From assembly GCA_025093985.1 (NCBI GenBank), contig JACAAK010000014.1:1798001-1862000 (forward strand): a stretch of 64,000 bases of DNA, given 5' to 3'. The notes beneath the pieces were generated by a model, which saw only the letters and a list, made by a program, of their open reading frames with translations, was not told the origin of the DNA and did no database searches. This DNA comes from Calvatia gigantea (taxonomy: Eukaryota > Basidiomycota > Agaricomycetes > Agaricales > Lycoperdaceae). Shown here piece after piece: positions 46,528 to 58,589 of the stretch. Both the position numbers and the translations under genes were made by a program. Numbering within the stretch: position 1 is the first letter of the stretch; every line of letters starts with the position of its first letter.

Positions 46528-47599
46528 GTTCCCTTTGAGCTATAAGCTCATGATATCGGTGGAAATCGAAGGGGGCATACGTATTCCAAGGTGTATGGCA
46601 AGCGTTCTGAAGATGCGTGAGACATTTGGAAGGACTTCTCCACAAGCACGGAAATTGATAACTGACTACGTTACGTAAACGACCCAAGTAAAAACAATGA
46701 TACTTACTACCTCCCCAATAAGGAGATTTAAACGGTAAAAACTACCCGAGGCCATAAATAACATCAACCATGAACAACAATAAATTTCAGATGTAAAGAG
46801 CATAGGCAGTAAGCAGAATATTGTTGTAATGAGCGGCAGGGATCTAGAGTGAGATAATACACTATAGGTCATATAAGTAAAAGGTATAATGCAGTTAAGC
46901 ATAATGTAACTCAACTCAGAATCATAGAACAAGACTGAGGTGTACGAAAGTACAGTAGAGCTCGGAAATAGAGCAAACCCCGACTCTGCGAAGCAAGAGG
47001 AGGGTTCTGCCGACTTGAAATGGATACGAGTCTCTGCCAAACGACATCGTGAGATTCCACACCAATCGAATCGAACAGGGATACCGATACCTTTTAACTA
47101 GTGGTTTCTGCTCTGTGAAGCAAGGCGTCATTTGAGCAATGTCTCTTTTTGATTTTGCTCATCCTGTGAGTAGTTCCTTGCTTCATCGTACATTGCTGAT
47201 TGATTCGTACGATTTCAACACTGTTACTTGTTAAATCACCTTGTCGAAAAGCCCGCGTTCTTGAATCGAGTGTCTCTCTCTTGAAGCGGCCTCCAAGTTA
47301 TTGAAGTCTGCCCACGTGCATGATGATCATCGTGACGTCACGACGCGTGCCTGCGGGGAGGTCGAGCTTGCAGCTGAGCTAGGAAACCTCTTCATTTCAA
47401 CAGTCATGGACGCTGGAGGCTGTAACCGGCTGTAACCCCGTATGCCGTTCAAGGGTATATACACAACAAATATAATTACAGCGGTGTCCCCATATGCAAC
47501 CAGTTAGAGCTTAGGAAGAAGAAAGCCATGTGAGTACCATTGGCCATGGCCTTCATGATCTATCGATTAATGCCCCTGATCTTCCACTTTGCCAAGGTT
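46528..47599. other. Gene-free stretch with one dispersed repeat
   Basis: This is presumably the upstream region of the kinase-fold gene, followed by a repeat shared with 15.95-16.10 kb at 46821-46972. No gene is recognised; the minus-strand frame 46666-47040 is largely made by the repeat. Confidence 0.4.
46821..46972 (-). repeat. Dispersed repeat, about 150 bp, reverse copy
   Basis: Reverse-oriented match to 15948-16100. Flanks are unrelated, so this is a dispersed element and not part of the larger segmental duplications. Confidence 0.6.
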
Positions 47600-48045
47600 C
47601 CAGGCACCTGGGCCCTGATCGATGGTAATACGTACGGCCAAGGATGCCCTCGTCACTGAGAACTCGGTCTTCGTCCCCGCCCTCTCCCTCAGTCATATCA
47701 TCCATCCAACCGGGTAAGACCTCCCATTTCCTGGACATGGTCCTTTCTTGGTTGAGCCTGCGCCTCTTAGTGGCGACCTTCAGGTCCCACGAGATGATAA
47801 GTCCATCCCTTCCACTGGTGTAGCTGGTCAAGGACAAGCGCAGCCACACTCTTGAGTGGTGCGGCGAATGAGGTACGGGGGCTTCTAGCGAGTCACTCTC
47901 GAGGCATTCTAACCCATGACCGGGGCGAGAAGCAGAGAGATTCGCGCCTAACAGCGGAGTGCCGCAGGGCGGAAGCTGGAGGCACGGCACGGGTTCCGTA
48001 AGGAGGGGTAATAACGTAGGAGACTCGCCGCTTTGGTTGTGCCAT
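47600..48045 (-). pseudogene. WD40 (WDR48-like) gene, truncated 5' copy
   Basis: The same start codon context and first exon as the gene at 39280, including [11 protein letters not shown] and SRKWEVLPGWMDDMTE. An extra T after VITPP (CCTCCTTACGG instead of CCTCCTACGG) shifts the frame at once, the [10 protein letters not shown] segment is partly missing, and all further exons are absent. Confidence 0.8.
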
Positions 48046-48245
48046 AATTCAATATGACATTGAGGGGCGGCTAGCAGATGTTTTTCTAGCCGCCGTTTAG
48101 AACGATGTTGTTGGGGTAATCAAAGTTGACGTCGAACAAGATTGTTGTGCCAGTCAGGCGTTTATTCCGGTCCCCCCTCGTGGGAAACTACCCCCCTGGA
48201 AATCTCCTATCCCCATTAGAGTTGGTATAACAGTCAACTAAAGTA
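47640..48245 (-). repeat. Segmental duplication, WD40 gene 5' end and promoter (copy 2)
   Basis: Partner of 38830-39494. It continues directly into the HNH block (from 48260), without the 1.14-kb insertion seen in copy 1. Confidence 0.8.
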
Positions 48246-48269
48246 TAACCTCGGTATAATCCTCCCTAT

Positions 48270-49005
48270 TTAGACAACGGATTTATGGACTTTCTTTGGT
48301 CTGGACGCCCATCGCTGCTTGGACGCGTACTTCCGCCACTTCTGAATATCTTCTCGTTGGAGTAGCAGCTCAACAGTGTAATACTCCCTCGCGAGTACCT
48401 CAGACCGTTCAACATGATGGACCATCGAGTGACATTGCCTAAATGATAAATCAGACCATCAGCATGGTGATCCTGACTTCTAAGGTCACACCAAAAAATC
48501 ATACCTGCAAAGCCAAGCAACGGAGTTCAACATACTCTTATCATGCCATCCCTTCTTCAACACCTTATCATGCGTCGAGCGTGGTATCAAATGATGATAC
48601 GTCAACGGTACCTCCCTCTCGCAAATCTCGCACTCCGTCGTCCTCGTGCTCGACCACACAGGTGGAGGGGCACAGGCCTCCGTTCGACTAGTGCTCAACA
48701 ACCTTTCGAAGAAGCTTGATTGCGTCCTCGTCATCCCCTACAACCCCATACGACACAAGTGTTTCGGTGAAAGTCGGAGATGTGATCGAATACAAGTCAA
48801 TTTCGTCGGCTTCTGGAACTTCAGTCCGGGATTGGTATGTAGCCTTCTGGAAGGCAAGAGGCAAGGTGGGCCAGGTCTCCTCAGCGAGGAAGTCGACGAA
48901 CTCGTCAAGTTCAGATGCGTCAGCAGCATCCGAATGTTGGCATGATATGAGTTGTTGGGCAATGCAGTCACGAAAGAGTGAGAATTGGGCTGAGCTTAAG
49001 GCCAT
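48270..49005 (-). CDS. HNH nuclease-like protein, copy B, one frameshift
   Basis: The first part (49005 to about 48700) encodes QQLISCQHSDAADASEL and ADEIDLYSITSPTFTETLVS. The HNH part shows CEICEREVPLTYHHLIPR, then WLCR joined across an intron (from about 48508 to the CATTTAG acceptor near 48445) to QCHSMVHHVE, ending REDIQKWRKYASKQRW. The C-x2-C, HH and C-x-x-H...H residues are those of HNH nucleases, which cut DNA or bind zinc only. One extra base near 48690 shifts the frame between KLLRKVVE and TEACAPPPVW. Substrate and partner are unknown. It lies between the WD40 fragment and OMA1 relics in a duplicated block. Confidence 0.6.
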
Positions 49006-49949
49006 GACGGTGTTCCGATGGATCAGGTTTACAACCCACTGTGGATATAATAAAAGAAGAGCGTGACAACAAATGACCCTTCTCCATCGGTTCCGAACCT
49101 GGGCGCCTTGTTCGTGACCACGAATCCCGACATCAAGTCATCATGAGTTCAAATTATGCAGATGTTTAAAACCCCTCCCCAATCACGTTTTGTAATGTAT
49201 GTGATTTATTCTTTTTCTTTTTGTAAAAGTTGGGGGGGAGGAGCCTGCATTGAGAGCAGGAGCCCCTTACAAAGTCATGGAACGCCCAAGCTAAAAAAAA
49301 GCAACGCACACCCCACACGCCACAGATAAGTACCGTGACAGTCCAAAGGTGGAACCAATTCAGAAACAAACCATCGCAAGAAAGAACATTTGGACACTTT
49401 ATCACCGCCAGCCTCAACACTGCCCCATGTGAGGGACATTAGTCAGGGCGAGCCGCCCTACCCAATACTTTTCTAATTTCCGTTAAATTTGGCAGCTGAA
49501 GTCTTGGGCGTAATGGATGGTCGGGGAGGAGCTGATCCAACTTGTCATTCAAAAAGAGGTGCAGGCAGACATCCGTCCCTTAATATTGGCCGTCGGTCAA
49601 CACCGATGGTAGCCCCACCCCTATTTGGAGGCAGTCTCGGATAACAGGACTTTAACTCATTTTTCTTGTTTGACCCCAGATATCATTTCATGTGGCTTTG
49701 AGGTTCCACATAAAACTTTAGGCTAAATATATGTTGACTTATGCGCAGTTGAGGCAAACCCTCAAGCCAGCGTGTTTTGGAGTGTAACTACATAAAGTTA
49801 CTTCAAAGCTCCGGAGGCTGTGCATCCTCGGGCAATCAAAGAACACCCACCAAGTCATCCCGTCAACACACTTTGATGTTGCGTATTCCCTACACTCACC
49901 CTTGTGATTCCTACGTATGTACAATACCCCGATATCAAACAACCTCGAA
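49006..49949. other. Gene-free stretch
   Basis: No gene is recognised. The VEYKR-family gene that occupies the equivalent place at 41.5 kb is absent from this block. Confidence 0.4.
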
Positions 49950-50660
49950 ACCTTCTCTCCCAACCATCTGTATTGTCCAGAACTCAACGCAGCGCACTCC
50001 AGATTTACAGCAAGTATGTTATATGCTTCCAGCTAAAAGATGGAGGATATTGCATATTAACAACACATTACGTCTGGTGAGTATTTGGGGGAGACGAAAC
50101 GAACCTTGACGTGATGTTCGGATGAAGAATGTGTCTAGGAAAAGTCGAGATTGGCTCATGCTCTTATCTTAGAATCGAGCGGCCTAGACGCTCGAACATT
50201 CTGTGAATATATTAGACATTCATGGTTAATAGCTGTGACGGAATTTGAGTTATACAAGGACGGACTGCGGTGCGGACCGGCGGGTAGTAGCAAGCACGGG
50301 ACAGAAGTCGGAGGTCAATGAGGACGACTGTCGAAGGATAGGATATAGGGAGTAAAGCCCGTACCTTCCGGCCTCTTGTGTATGCGAATCAAAAAGTTCA
50401 AGGAGGAACTTGTTGCGCATGTTCGAAAAACCCCAATCTCGGCCGAACGCCATGCAGTACTAGGGCCCCCAAGGCGAAAAACACGGCTTGGGAGGATACA
50501 CGCTTAGCAGTGTGACACACGACGGCGTGGCAACCTCTAATCCATATTCATTCAGTTGGATTTGACGGACCTTTAAAAGACAGTGTAAAGGAACTGCAGT
50601 ATAGTACGGTTCCCCTGTCACCGAGCGATCATCTAATCAGTCCCGTGTGATGTATAATAT
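49950..50660 (-). pseudogene. OMA1-like M48 peptidase fragment, copy 3
   Basis: Degenerate pieces of the last exons (near 49980-50200) and of the NMRNKFLLELFDSHTQE region (50.4 kb) are visible, as is part of the exon that carries HEIGH (50.47-50.55 kb). No continuous frame remains. Confidence 0.6.
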
Positions 50661-50745
50661 GGCGCCTTTCCTACATTCACCTTTGTGATCCCGATGTACA
50701 ATTCGGCAGCCTCATGAGGGAGAATGAACTACACCATGTAACCCT

Positions 50746-51597
50746 CTAACCAAATCTCGAACACGTGTAGCTGAAGCGAACTACCACCCCCTTCCTCTCC
50801 TCACCTTCCCATAATTTCTGACCCTTGTGGTCTGCTTCGAAACGCAGTGGGCACACACTTGAGGTGAAAAACTCCCGGCGCTCCTTTGGAGGAAGTAGAA
50901 GGACATTACGGGGCTGAAAGTCCAAAAGGGTAACACCACAGGTCCCCATGTCCAGTACCAACTCCAGTACAGCTTCAACGACCACGCCATTGTGTGCGTC
51001 ATATACCATGTTTGCGGCCTCCCGGGGTACAAGAAGGCGCAGATCACGACCCGGATGTATTCCCTAAGGATGACATTGACTATCCAGTCCTGCTGGGACG
51101 GAAGAGGTGTGATAAAATACCCATAGAATCGGGGCACTTTGGTTCCCTGAAACCGTTCTAAAGCGGCGATAAGCTTCTGCCTCCCGCGAAACGGAGAGAT
51201 TGCGTGATTTTAATGGATCATAAAATGCTACATCACCAAACCACACCGAGATCAAATATCTTTGGGACAAGCACTGGAAGGATACACTGTCCTGGGAGGA
51301 GGTCTGGACCCGGGAAAGCCACACATGTGATATGTCGTGCATGCCGGAAACAAAATACTCTTCAAGTGTGACGATACATCGGGAGGAGTTGAAGGGATTG
51401 TAATTCGCTCCTCAATGGATTCGTTGGAGCGGTCCGCAACCTTGTCCATGAACGGTGAACCCTCGTAGCGACATCACCCGTCGGCGGGTGGAATTGGAGG
51501 TGGATACGAGCATAACTGCAGAGTTTTTCCTGGATGATATGTTGCTTCAACAACTGGTGCTATTGTTATCGTGGTCGTGGATGACATCTCCCTTGTG
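50746..51597 (-). pseudogene. Kinase-fold (PKL) protein, copy 2, broken
   Basis: A close relative of 45625-46527. It begins with the same N-terminus at 51597, but has a TGA after PPADG (51480), a frameshift in the PDVS..LKS region, another near PRFYGYF, and loses the segment with the metal-binding Asp (IDFE) before the C-terminus. DFQPRNV is still readable. Confidence 0.75.
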
Positions 51598-54500
51598 AGC
51601 TCTAAGTTCGAGGTATCGTGTGAAATCAGAGGGGACAAATGTTCCAAGGTGTGTGGCAGGGGTTCTGCGTAGGTGAGAAACGGAAAATATATATCAAGCT
51701 CCGTTACGGTAAGACTCCTGGAGCAAGAGGACCCAATATCCCGGCAGATGTTCGTCAGGCACCCACAGGTTTCAAAGCACTTTTGGCCGAAGGCCCATCG
51801 GCGGTCCTCAGGTAATCGGTCATTTCCTGGCAACCCAAGTCCGTCGGTGGATCCACAGGCCCTGGGGGACCGTCACTCAAGGTACGTGGGGGCGATCTGG
51901 CCCCTGGGGGAATCCGTTAGCCAGCCCGGACAGTGACTGGTCCCGGCACCACCTGTCAGCGATTGCAGGGGATCGTCAACGGCCAACTTTGGTGTCCAGT
52001 CTCACTCTGACGTGAATACTACTCGGGGTGCCTGTAGTTCGAACGTGCCCCAGTTCGAATGGTCAGAGAGTGATGCCAGAATCGCTGATCAAAACGAGAA
52101 GACAGGCATCAGGATTTGAATTTGTTTCTCTTCACGTACATCCTTCGCCTCAATGTCGCTTCCACAGTCCACATACACCATCTAAAAATACCTCGACTCA
52201 TACTTTACACACTTCATTATCGCTTCCAAAATCCACACACAACACGGAGCTAAATATATATAGACATTTGCGCAGTTAAGGCAAACCCTCAAACCGACAA
52301 GTTCGGGGGTTTAACCACATAAAGTTACTTCAGAGTTCCGGCAGGCTGTGCATCCTCCAGGCAATTAAAAACTGAACCGGCAGCGAGCGTCTCCCAGCTT
52401 GCTCTATCACATTCACCCTCAGCTGTATGGCCAATATGATCACCGCCAGTCGGAATGACCCCGCCAGACTCCACCCAACTGCAGCATCAGCAAGGGGGGC
52501 CGAGGGAAATATGGGCTGTCTTGGAATGATTCGTAAGAAATCTCCTTGCCCCTTGTGTACCCACCCTGCGCCTAATTATCTCTGAACATGTAACCTACCC
52601 AGTGGACTTTGGGGATAAAAGAAAAAAGGACCAGAGCCAACCCTTGATTGAATGTCCCCGCTGCGGGAAAGGTACGTTGTACAGGAAATAGCTTAAGCCC
52701 TCGTACACCTGCTGCAAATACAAACTGATTAAAATTGATCTTCAGAGACTGTGTATACGGCCGAACGACAGAGATGGGTCGAGATTCTGATGATACCCGT
52801 GATCCCAATAGGGAAGAAGGTCACTATCCTGGTGTGTTCTGGTCAGAAGTGTCCTTGGGCTATGGAGAAGAAAAGGTGAGTGCCCCACCGACGCACATGG
52901 AGGGCCTTCTCAAAGGACTCACTGTTTACCCAGATATGAGCAAGCACAGCTTGAAGAAGAGGTGGTCAGGACAACACCAGCCCTTGTACGGTAACCTCCG
53001 GGAGAGAAATAGCGAAGGGCAAACACCCAGGAAACAACAGGTCAAACGTGAGATGGTCCCGGGACAAATTCAGAGGCGGTGGTCCAGTTAAAAGACAATA
53101 TACTTCACTTCCGTTGGGGATGGACATATCAGTAGGTAGTTACACGCGAGCGAAACATCACATTACATACAATACCCTAATCGCCTCGTACATCCGTATA
53201 TCGCTTCCCACCTCCTGTGCCCTGCAAGGCTTCGCTATATAATGACAGGGAAAATCATTTGCAATGGTCGACCGTTTAAAAACACGATTTCTAGAAGCTA
53301 TGTGCATCCATACTTGATTATAAAAAATCCTCACAGCTACGAAGCTGTAACGATAGCAGGGGAGTTCCGTCTGCGTGGTCATTCGAGACTCAATCCAACA
53401 CCAGACGGATGGGAATTGCCCACAGATACGTGAAAATACGTAAAAAAAAAAATGCGGTGGTGGAGGAGTTAGTCTTGAGCCCATCAATGCACACATGAGC
53501 GCAAAATTCAAGAATACGTTAAAACAAAAATAGATACAAAACAGAGCCGACCACGATAAACCCCTTCCTCACATATAGTCACGAGCGAAGGGCGCATAAA
53601 CCCCCACAACCACAAATACGATTGTGAGATCAAGGCCAAGTGACACGTTACTACTCGCCATAATCGACAGCAACAAGACAAACGGAAATATAAAATCCCG
53701 TCATCTTGCGCCGTGATCACAGGTATTGGCATCAACGGGGTCATGCGTGAAGGCAAGAGCGACGAATAAGAGTAGTAGAAGTACTTAATCGGACGCCGAC
53801 TCAGTATGTGCACGAGAGGCAAACAGGTCTCAGACATTAGGCTGGCCTGTCCACGTCTCAGGGGGGATCGCCATCAGGGATCCCCAGCATAGGAGTAACG
53901 CGCGAGCTCGATACAACGCGTTGCAACGCCGTGGATCGCGGGGACGAAATTAAACCCAGGACTTGGCAGCTCAAGCGGCCAGTGAGGGTTGCCAGGGGTA
54001 GAACAATTCGGGGACCTGACGAGGATAGGATATACGCGGCCAGGAGGTCAATAGAAAAAAAACATCGGCGGCGGCAGTTCCGCGATGGAAAACCTCTCAA
54101 TCCGGGAGGTCGGATGGGCATACAGCGAATATCCTCGTATGTGTCAGGAGACCCCCGAAAGTGGTAACCTCGCAAAACTCGAAAACCGAGAGACCATCAC
54201 CGAGTGGGGGGTAGAAAGGGGTTCCGGGTGGCGCGATGCACAATGATCATCCCCGAAGAAATGGTATGGCCTCTTGACGGTGGTCGGCGAGTCAAGTATG
54301 GCTTGCGCAATGTTCTCCTAGTGGGCCGTAAGTCTGACCAGCACGTGTCAGCCGCCTGAGACACTGGAAAGGAGTTGAGGGTCCGCCTCGTGAGCCACTG
54401 CGCCGGATACACAAGCACGCTGTGATGGTCCGGTGGCTAAGGAAGAGCAGGCGACGCGTAAATCGCGTGGACCGGATTCGTATGTTGTTAGCGACCAACG

Positions 54501-55045
54501 CGGGACCCATGGAACATTGCACACGGGGGAGGGGGGGGGGATTGGGGGTGCGGCACACCACATATGTGAGTATGCGAGCCAAGAGGTCAAGGACCATCGG
54601 GGCATCGAGGACAGGTCGCGGATCCAGGTAAGAGAGGGAGGCGGACAAACGGGACGACGTGAAGTCGCATAGCGGTGAGCGAGGGAAAGAGAGGAGAGGA
54701 AGGTGAAGAACGAAGTGGGTCCAGTGCGTGGGACTTATATATCTGTGAAGACCCCGTTTCAGTCTAGACTAATTGGGCGTTAATTAACACTGACATCATC
54801 CATCCGCTCACCAAAAACATCCGCGGGGAAATTCGCACCAGGAGAAGTGCCTGGTGATGGCCTAACCACATGTCCTGGTCTTGTAACAAAAAGCCGATGG
54901 GGCCGGTAGGTATTTGTGATGTTATTTACTGAATCGGAGGCTGTTGTTTCGCGTAAAGACATTAATTAGTGGCAAGGGTAGTAGGTAAGAGTCCATTAAC
55001 CGGCTGGATATAACGACAAACGAGGTACGTGTTCCTATTTCCTAA
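51598..55045. other. Long gene-poor region
   Basis: About 3.4 kb with no gene I can support. A G/C-rich stretch lies at 51700-52000. Frames at 52735-53091, 53508-53837, 53858-54175 and 54292-54672 (some of them mutual shadows on opposite strands) have no known domain. Poly-G runs occur near 54530. Confidence 0.4.
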
Positions 55046-55756
55046 TCATGTACAGTAAAGCAGGCCCGACAAAACGCTCAATAGGCGGACGGTTGGCCTG
55101 GTGGTTACCAGAACTGGAATCTGGACTACGACGTGAACGTTCTGGTTGTTGCAAGGTGACCCGAAAACGTACCAGGTGGGGTATTTCTCAGGCTCGTCCA
55201 TTCCAACAAACTTATTGATACCATCAACGACCTCACTAAATATACCTGTCGAAGACACAAAGCCAGCTTCGGCAGTCACGGTGGGCGATCTGTCGCCACG
55301 CGATGGTTCTTTGAGAAGTGCTTGGATGGCGGGACCCGTCTCCCTGGCCGCGATAGAAGACAAGCTCGCAGGAGGTACATAGTTCCTCACCGCGACTGCG
55401 ATAGCAGAAGCAAGATCTCTGGAAGGTATTCCAAGAGCTTTGGCGAGATCGTTGATTTTGTCTTCCACAGAATCCCGGCGAGACGTTCCATCTCCCACAG
55501 GCGCTTGTTGTGCGGGAGGTTTCCGACCAAGAGCCATATTCCACCAATTCCCGACCTGTGTTTTATATTGTACGGTGCGATAAGAATAGTATGTCGCGAG
55601 GAGTGCTGTTAAGACTATGAGAGTGTAGATGAGGCGGCTCAGGCGAGTTGTTTCGAGGGGCTTTCTGACTGGACGGAGACCCCGCTTGTCGCGCTCTTGA
55701 GGTAAGTTTTGTGCTACAGCGTTTGGTGATTTGGGGTTGTTCTTGGGGGTGGACAT
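55046..55756 (-). CDS. Single-pass membrane protein of unknown function
   Basis: The frame extends upstream to 55936, but the Met at 55756 fits better because the segment before it overlaps the promoter of the divergent SDHD gene. The 236-residue product has a basic N-terminus, one hydrophobic helix at about residues 44-62 (LIYTLIVLTALLATYYSY), and then a hydrophilic part with LAKALGIPSRDLASAIAVAV and GIFSEVVDGINKFVG. No family is recognised. Its place beside three mitochondrial genes makes a mitochondrial inner-membrane location possible, but that is inference only. Confidence 0.5.
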   Translation of the reverse strand: MSTPKNNPKSPNAVAQNLPQERDKRGLRPVRKPLETTRLSRLIYTLIVLTALLATYYSYRTVQYKTQVGNWWNMALGRKPPAQQAPVGDGTSRRDSVEDKINDLAKALGIPSRDLASAIAVAVRNYVPPASLSSIAARETGPAIQALLKEPSRGDRSPTVTAEAGFVSSTGIFSEVVDGINKFVGMDEPEKYPTWYVFGSPCNNQNVHVVVQIPVLVTTRPTVRLLSVLSGLLYCT

Positions 55757-55997
55757 GGTGATAAATAATGAAAGAGTAACAAAGGGCAAAGTGGGGGCCT
55801 TTGAAGGGGGTGAATGAAGTGACATCATAATGAGGATTGCATCGAGCTTAGGCCCGGTGATTGCCGCAGTACTACCTCTCGGGGACCACCGGCCAACTAT
55901 GGAGTAAGGCGAGGCTCGTGATTGGCGGACACCCATTCGTCTTGTTCCGAGGCTGCCTTCAAGCTCTTCAATCCCACTGTCGTTGCCGTTTCAGACG
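55757..55997. promoter_or_regulatory. Divergent promoter between membrane-protein gene and SDHD
   Basis: About 240 bp separate two start codons on opposite strands, so both genes must take their promoters from this interval. I see no strong TATA box. Confidence 0.5.
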
Positions 55998-56754
55998 ATG
56001 TCCTCGAACCTCATTCTCCGTGCAAACCTACCTAGAGCTCTTGCTCGCCGTGCAGCACTCAGAACAGCACTCCAAGGTACATCCGATCTTTCGCAACAAT
56101 CACCTGGACGTTTCACTCAGATATTCTTCATCTCGTGCAGTTCGCTACAACAGCGATGCTTCTGTGAACAAATACGTTCCAGGAGGACGTGAGTGTTCAT
56201 ACAAATCCAAAACCCACCCGTTCCTCTAAACCGCGCGTATAGCCGTCTACAAAGGAACAGTAAACGATCCAACAACATTCCCTCCACCCTCACGCATCCA
56301 CGGTTCCTATCACTGGGTTTTCGAGCGTGTTCTCTCTGCATCCCTCGTACCCTTGACCGTCGCTGCTTTCGTGACCAGTGGTAGCGCACATCCTATCCTC
56401 GACGGCCTCCTGGGCGCTAGTCTGGTCGTTCACTCGCATATTGGCGTAAGTCCGCATTTAACCGCGTCTTCCCCCCCCCCCTCCCTCCTGTGCCTTTTGC
56501 CTTCGGGGCTGACCACGGCACCCTAGTTCGACTCAATGGTCGTCGATTATCTTCATCCTCGTAAATTCCCAGTCTTCGGCCCGATTGCGACGTGGACGCT
56601 GCGCAGTGCTACTGTTGCTACCCTTGTTGGTATTTACCAGTTCAACACTAACGACGTCGGTGCGTTGGCCTATGAGTTTTGATACTGTAATCACCTACTG
56701 ACTTCTCTCATTCTAGGTCTTACCGAACTCATCACCAGGGTTTGGACTGCCTAA
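55998..56754 (+). CDS. SDHD (SDH4): Succinate dehydrogenase membrane anchor subunit (CybS)
   Basis: Five exons keep frame: 55998-56076, 56141-56188, 56243-56445, 56527-56659 and 56717-56754, for about 166 residues. The basic N-terminus (LRANLPRALARRAALR) is a mitochondrial targeting sequence. The domain shows GTVNDPTTFPPPSRIHGSYHW (core SRIHGSYHWVFER), ASLVPLTVAAF, then VVHSHIGFDSMVVDYL, where the second His is the expected haem b ligand and the Asp-Tyr pair belongs to the ubiquinone site, and a third helix with TWTLRSATVATLVGIYQF. The protein anchors succinate dehydrogenase (complex II) in the inner membrane. The splice site at exon 2 was chosen because only the acceptor at 56140 restores frame. 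Confidence 0.9.
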
Positions 56755-57080
56755 AATGCATCACAGTCAGCAGGGATATTTGCGCATCGTTAGAGCATAT
56801 CACATATTTTGTAATCTCGTCCGTTGTGAATGCGAAAACTATTCGATACTTCCAACACTCTTGGTCTGACTCATGCGTCAATTCTCGCCTCCTATTTTCT
56901 AGACGTACGCCAACTCCGACCTGAGGCTGAAAGTGAAAGTCCCAAAATGGGCGTTGCACTCCACTTTATCCATGTAACCGAAGTTCAGCGCTTCAAACCG
57001 GGTCTAACTCGTGAAACTGTCTCTAATTGATAATCAAACTATAAGTGCAATCCTCTAAAGTTTACGGTCTAAACATCCCA

Positions 57081-58589
57081 TCAATCTCTAACATTCTCCA
57101 AAAACCTCCTCGCATCCTCCCACCCCATCCTCTCCCTCTCCTTCCCAACAATCTGCCCACGCCTAACCTCCTCCTCATCCACCTTCTTCCAATCCTCATA
57201 CCTCGTAACAACCCCATCTTTCACACCCTCCTCCACCTCCCTCGGCACCCCATCCAACTCCGGATCCGGATTCAACCCAACCACATCCTCCACCGTTACC
57301 TTCGGCGGCTCAGGTTCTCTATCAGGTAACACGTCTCCCAAAACCGTATCAGCCACAGCGTTAGCATTAATCATCGTAGACGCCAACACGCCTTTCGCAC
57401 CCGTCGCAGCCCACCCAGACGCATACACGTTTTTGAGCGCGTGGCCTTCATGGGTGATTATCCTCGCGCCTAGAGTCCGCAAATGTCCTAATCCAGGATC
57501 GAAAAACGATGCGGTGGGTTCACCGTGGAATCCAAGAGAGGTAATCACGAGTGAAGTTGGAACTGTCGATGTTTCGCCTGTAGGTACCGCCCGTTGGGAT
57601 TTGGGATCTACGATCGTATGTGCCAGTGACAGATCAACAGTCGAAGGCTGGTCGGGAGGGACTATGAGTCCGGTTGGGGAGCGGTAGAACTCGAGAGACC
57701 ATGTTTTTTCTGTACTCCCAAATGTATTCTTAGAGCCTTTGTTGAGAAGTTGGAGGGTACGCGATTGTTGGCGGGTGAGTGTGACGTCGTCGGCAGGTTT
57801 GAGAATAGAAGGGTCAATGGGGACCATAGCCGCATCAGGGAGGTTAATAAGTTCCCGAAGTTCCTTCGTCGTAAACGCCGCTTCTAGAGGGCCACGTCTA
57901 CCAATGATAGATACATGCTTCACACTCGAACGCGAAAGAACGTCCAAAACAGGTTTCGGGACATCATATTGAGCGAGAGTCGATACGGGGGTGAGTAACA
58001 TGCGCGCTACGTCGAGAGAGACATTGCCGTTTCCGATGAGAGATACATGGGATATGTTTTCCAGTGAAGGTGGAGGTGGGTGATTTGGATATTGGGTATA
58101 CCAATGCACGAAAGACAGAGCCGGGATACAATGTTGTGAAGGTGGTAATGCCGAGTGGAGTTTTGGGAGTGCGCAGCCTGTGGCGAATAGGACGTGCGAG
58201 TAGTTGTTGAATAAGGAGGTTAGGGGAAGTTGACGCGTAGTGTGGTATAGGAGTTATAGCATCTCCGATGTTAATGTTTCCGAAGAAACGGAAACGAGGG
58301 TCCGCTGCAGTCACATCGAATTTATGAGTGCAGTTCTGCAAAAAGCAGGGACAGGTCAGATATGACAGAGCTTGTGGGGTGTTGGATGAACACTCACCTT
58401 GACTTCTGGATGATCTGGTGCAACGCCATAGCGGACAAGTCCATGGGGAGCCCACAACCTATCGAAAAGATGGACGCGGACAGGCGGTGAAGTGGGTGTG
58501 TGTGGTACCGAGGAAAGTATGCGAGATGCGACGTAGAACGCCGAAGGCCCAGCGCCAATTATTGCCAACTTGAGCGGTTTAATTGACAT
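57081..58589 (-). CDS. ARH1: NADPH:adrenodoxin (ferredoxin) oxidoreductase, one frameshift
   Basis: Exon 1 (58589-58398) holds the FAD-binding motif LAIIGAGPSAFYVA, then VHLFDRLWAPHGLVRYGVAPDHPEVK; exon 2 (58335-57081) carries VTAADPRFRFFGNINIGD, FATGCALPKLHSALPP, the NADP-binding VSLIGNGNVSLDVARML, SIIGRRGPLEAAFTTKELRE, and near the end NVYASGWAATGAKGVLASTM. The enzyme passes electrons from NADPH to mitochondrial ferredoxin for Fe-S cluster and haem A synthesis. The reading frame is broken by one extra base near 58238-58246, between TPIPH and TTRQLPLTSLF. Because this enzyme is essential in yeast, a consensus error is more likely than a dead gene. No cleavable presequence is obvious at the N-terminus. 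Confidence 0.85.

Noticed and set aside
55757..55936. Longer N-terminus of the membrane protein
   Set aside because: The frame is open to 55936, but this part overlaps the promoter interval of SDHD and shows no targeting or conserved features; the Met at 55756 is preferred.
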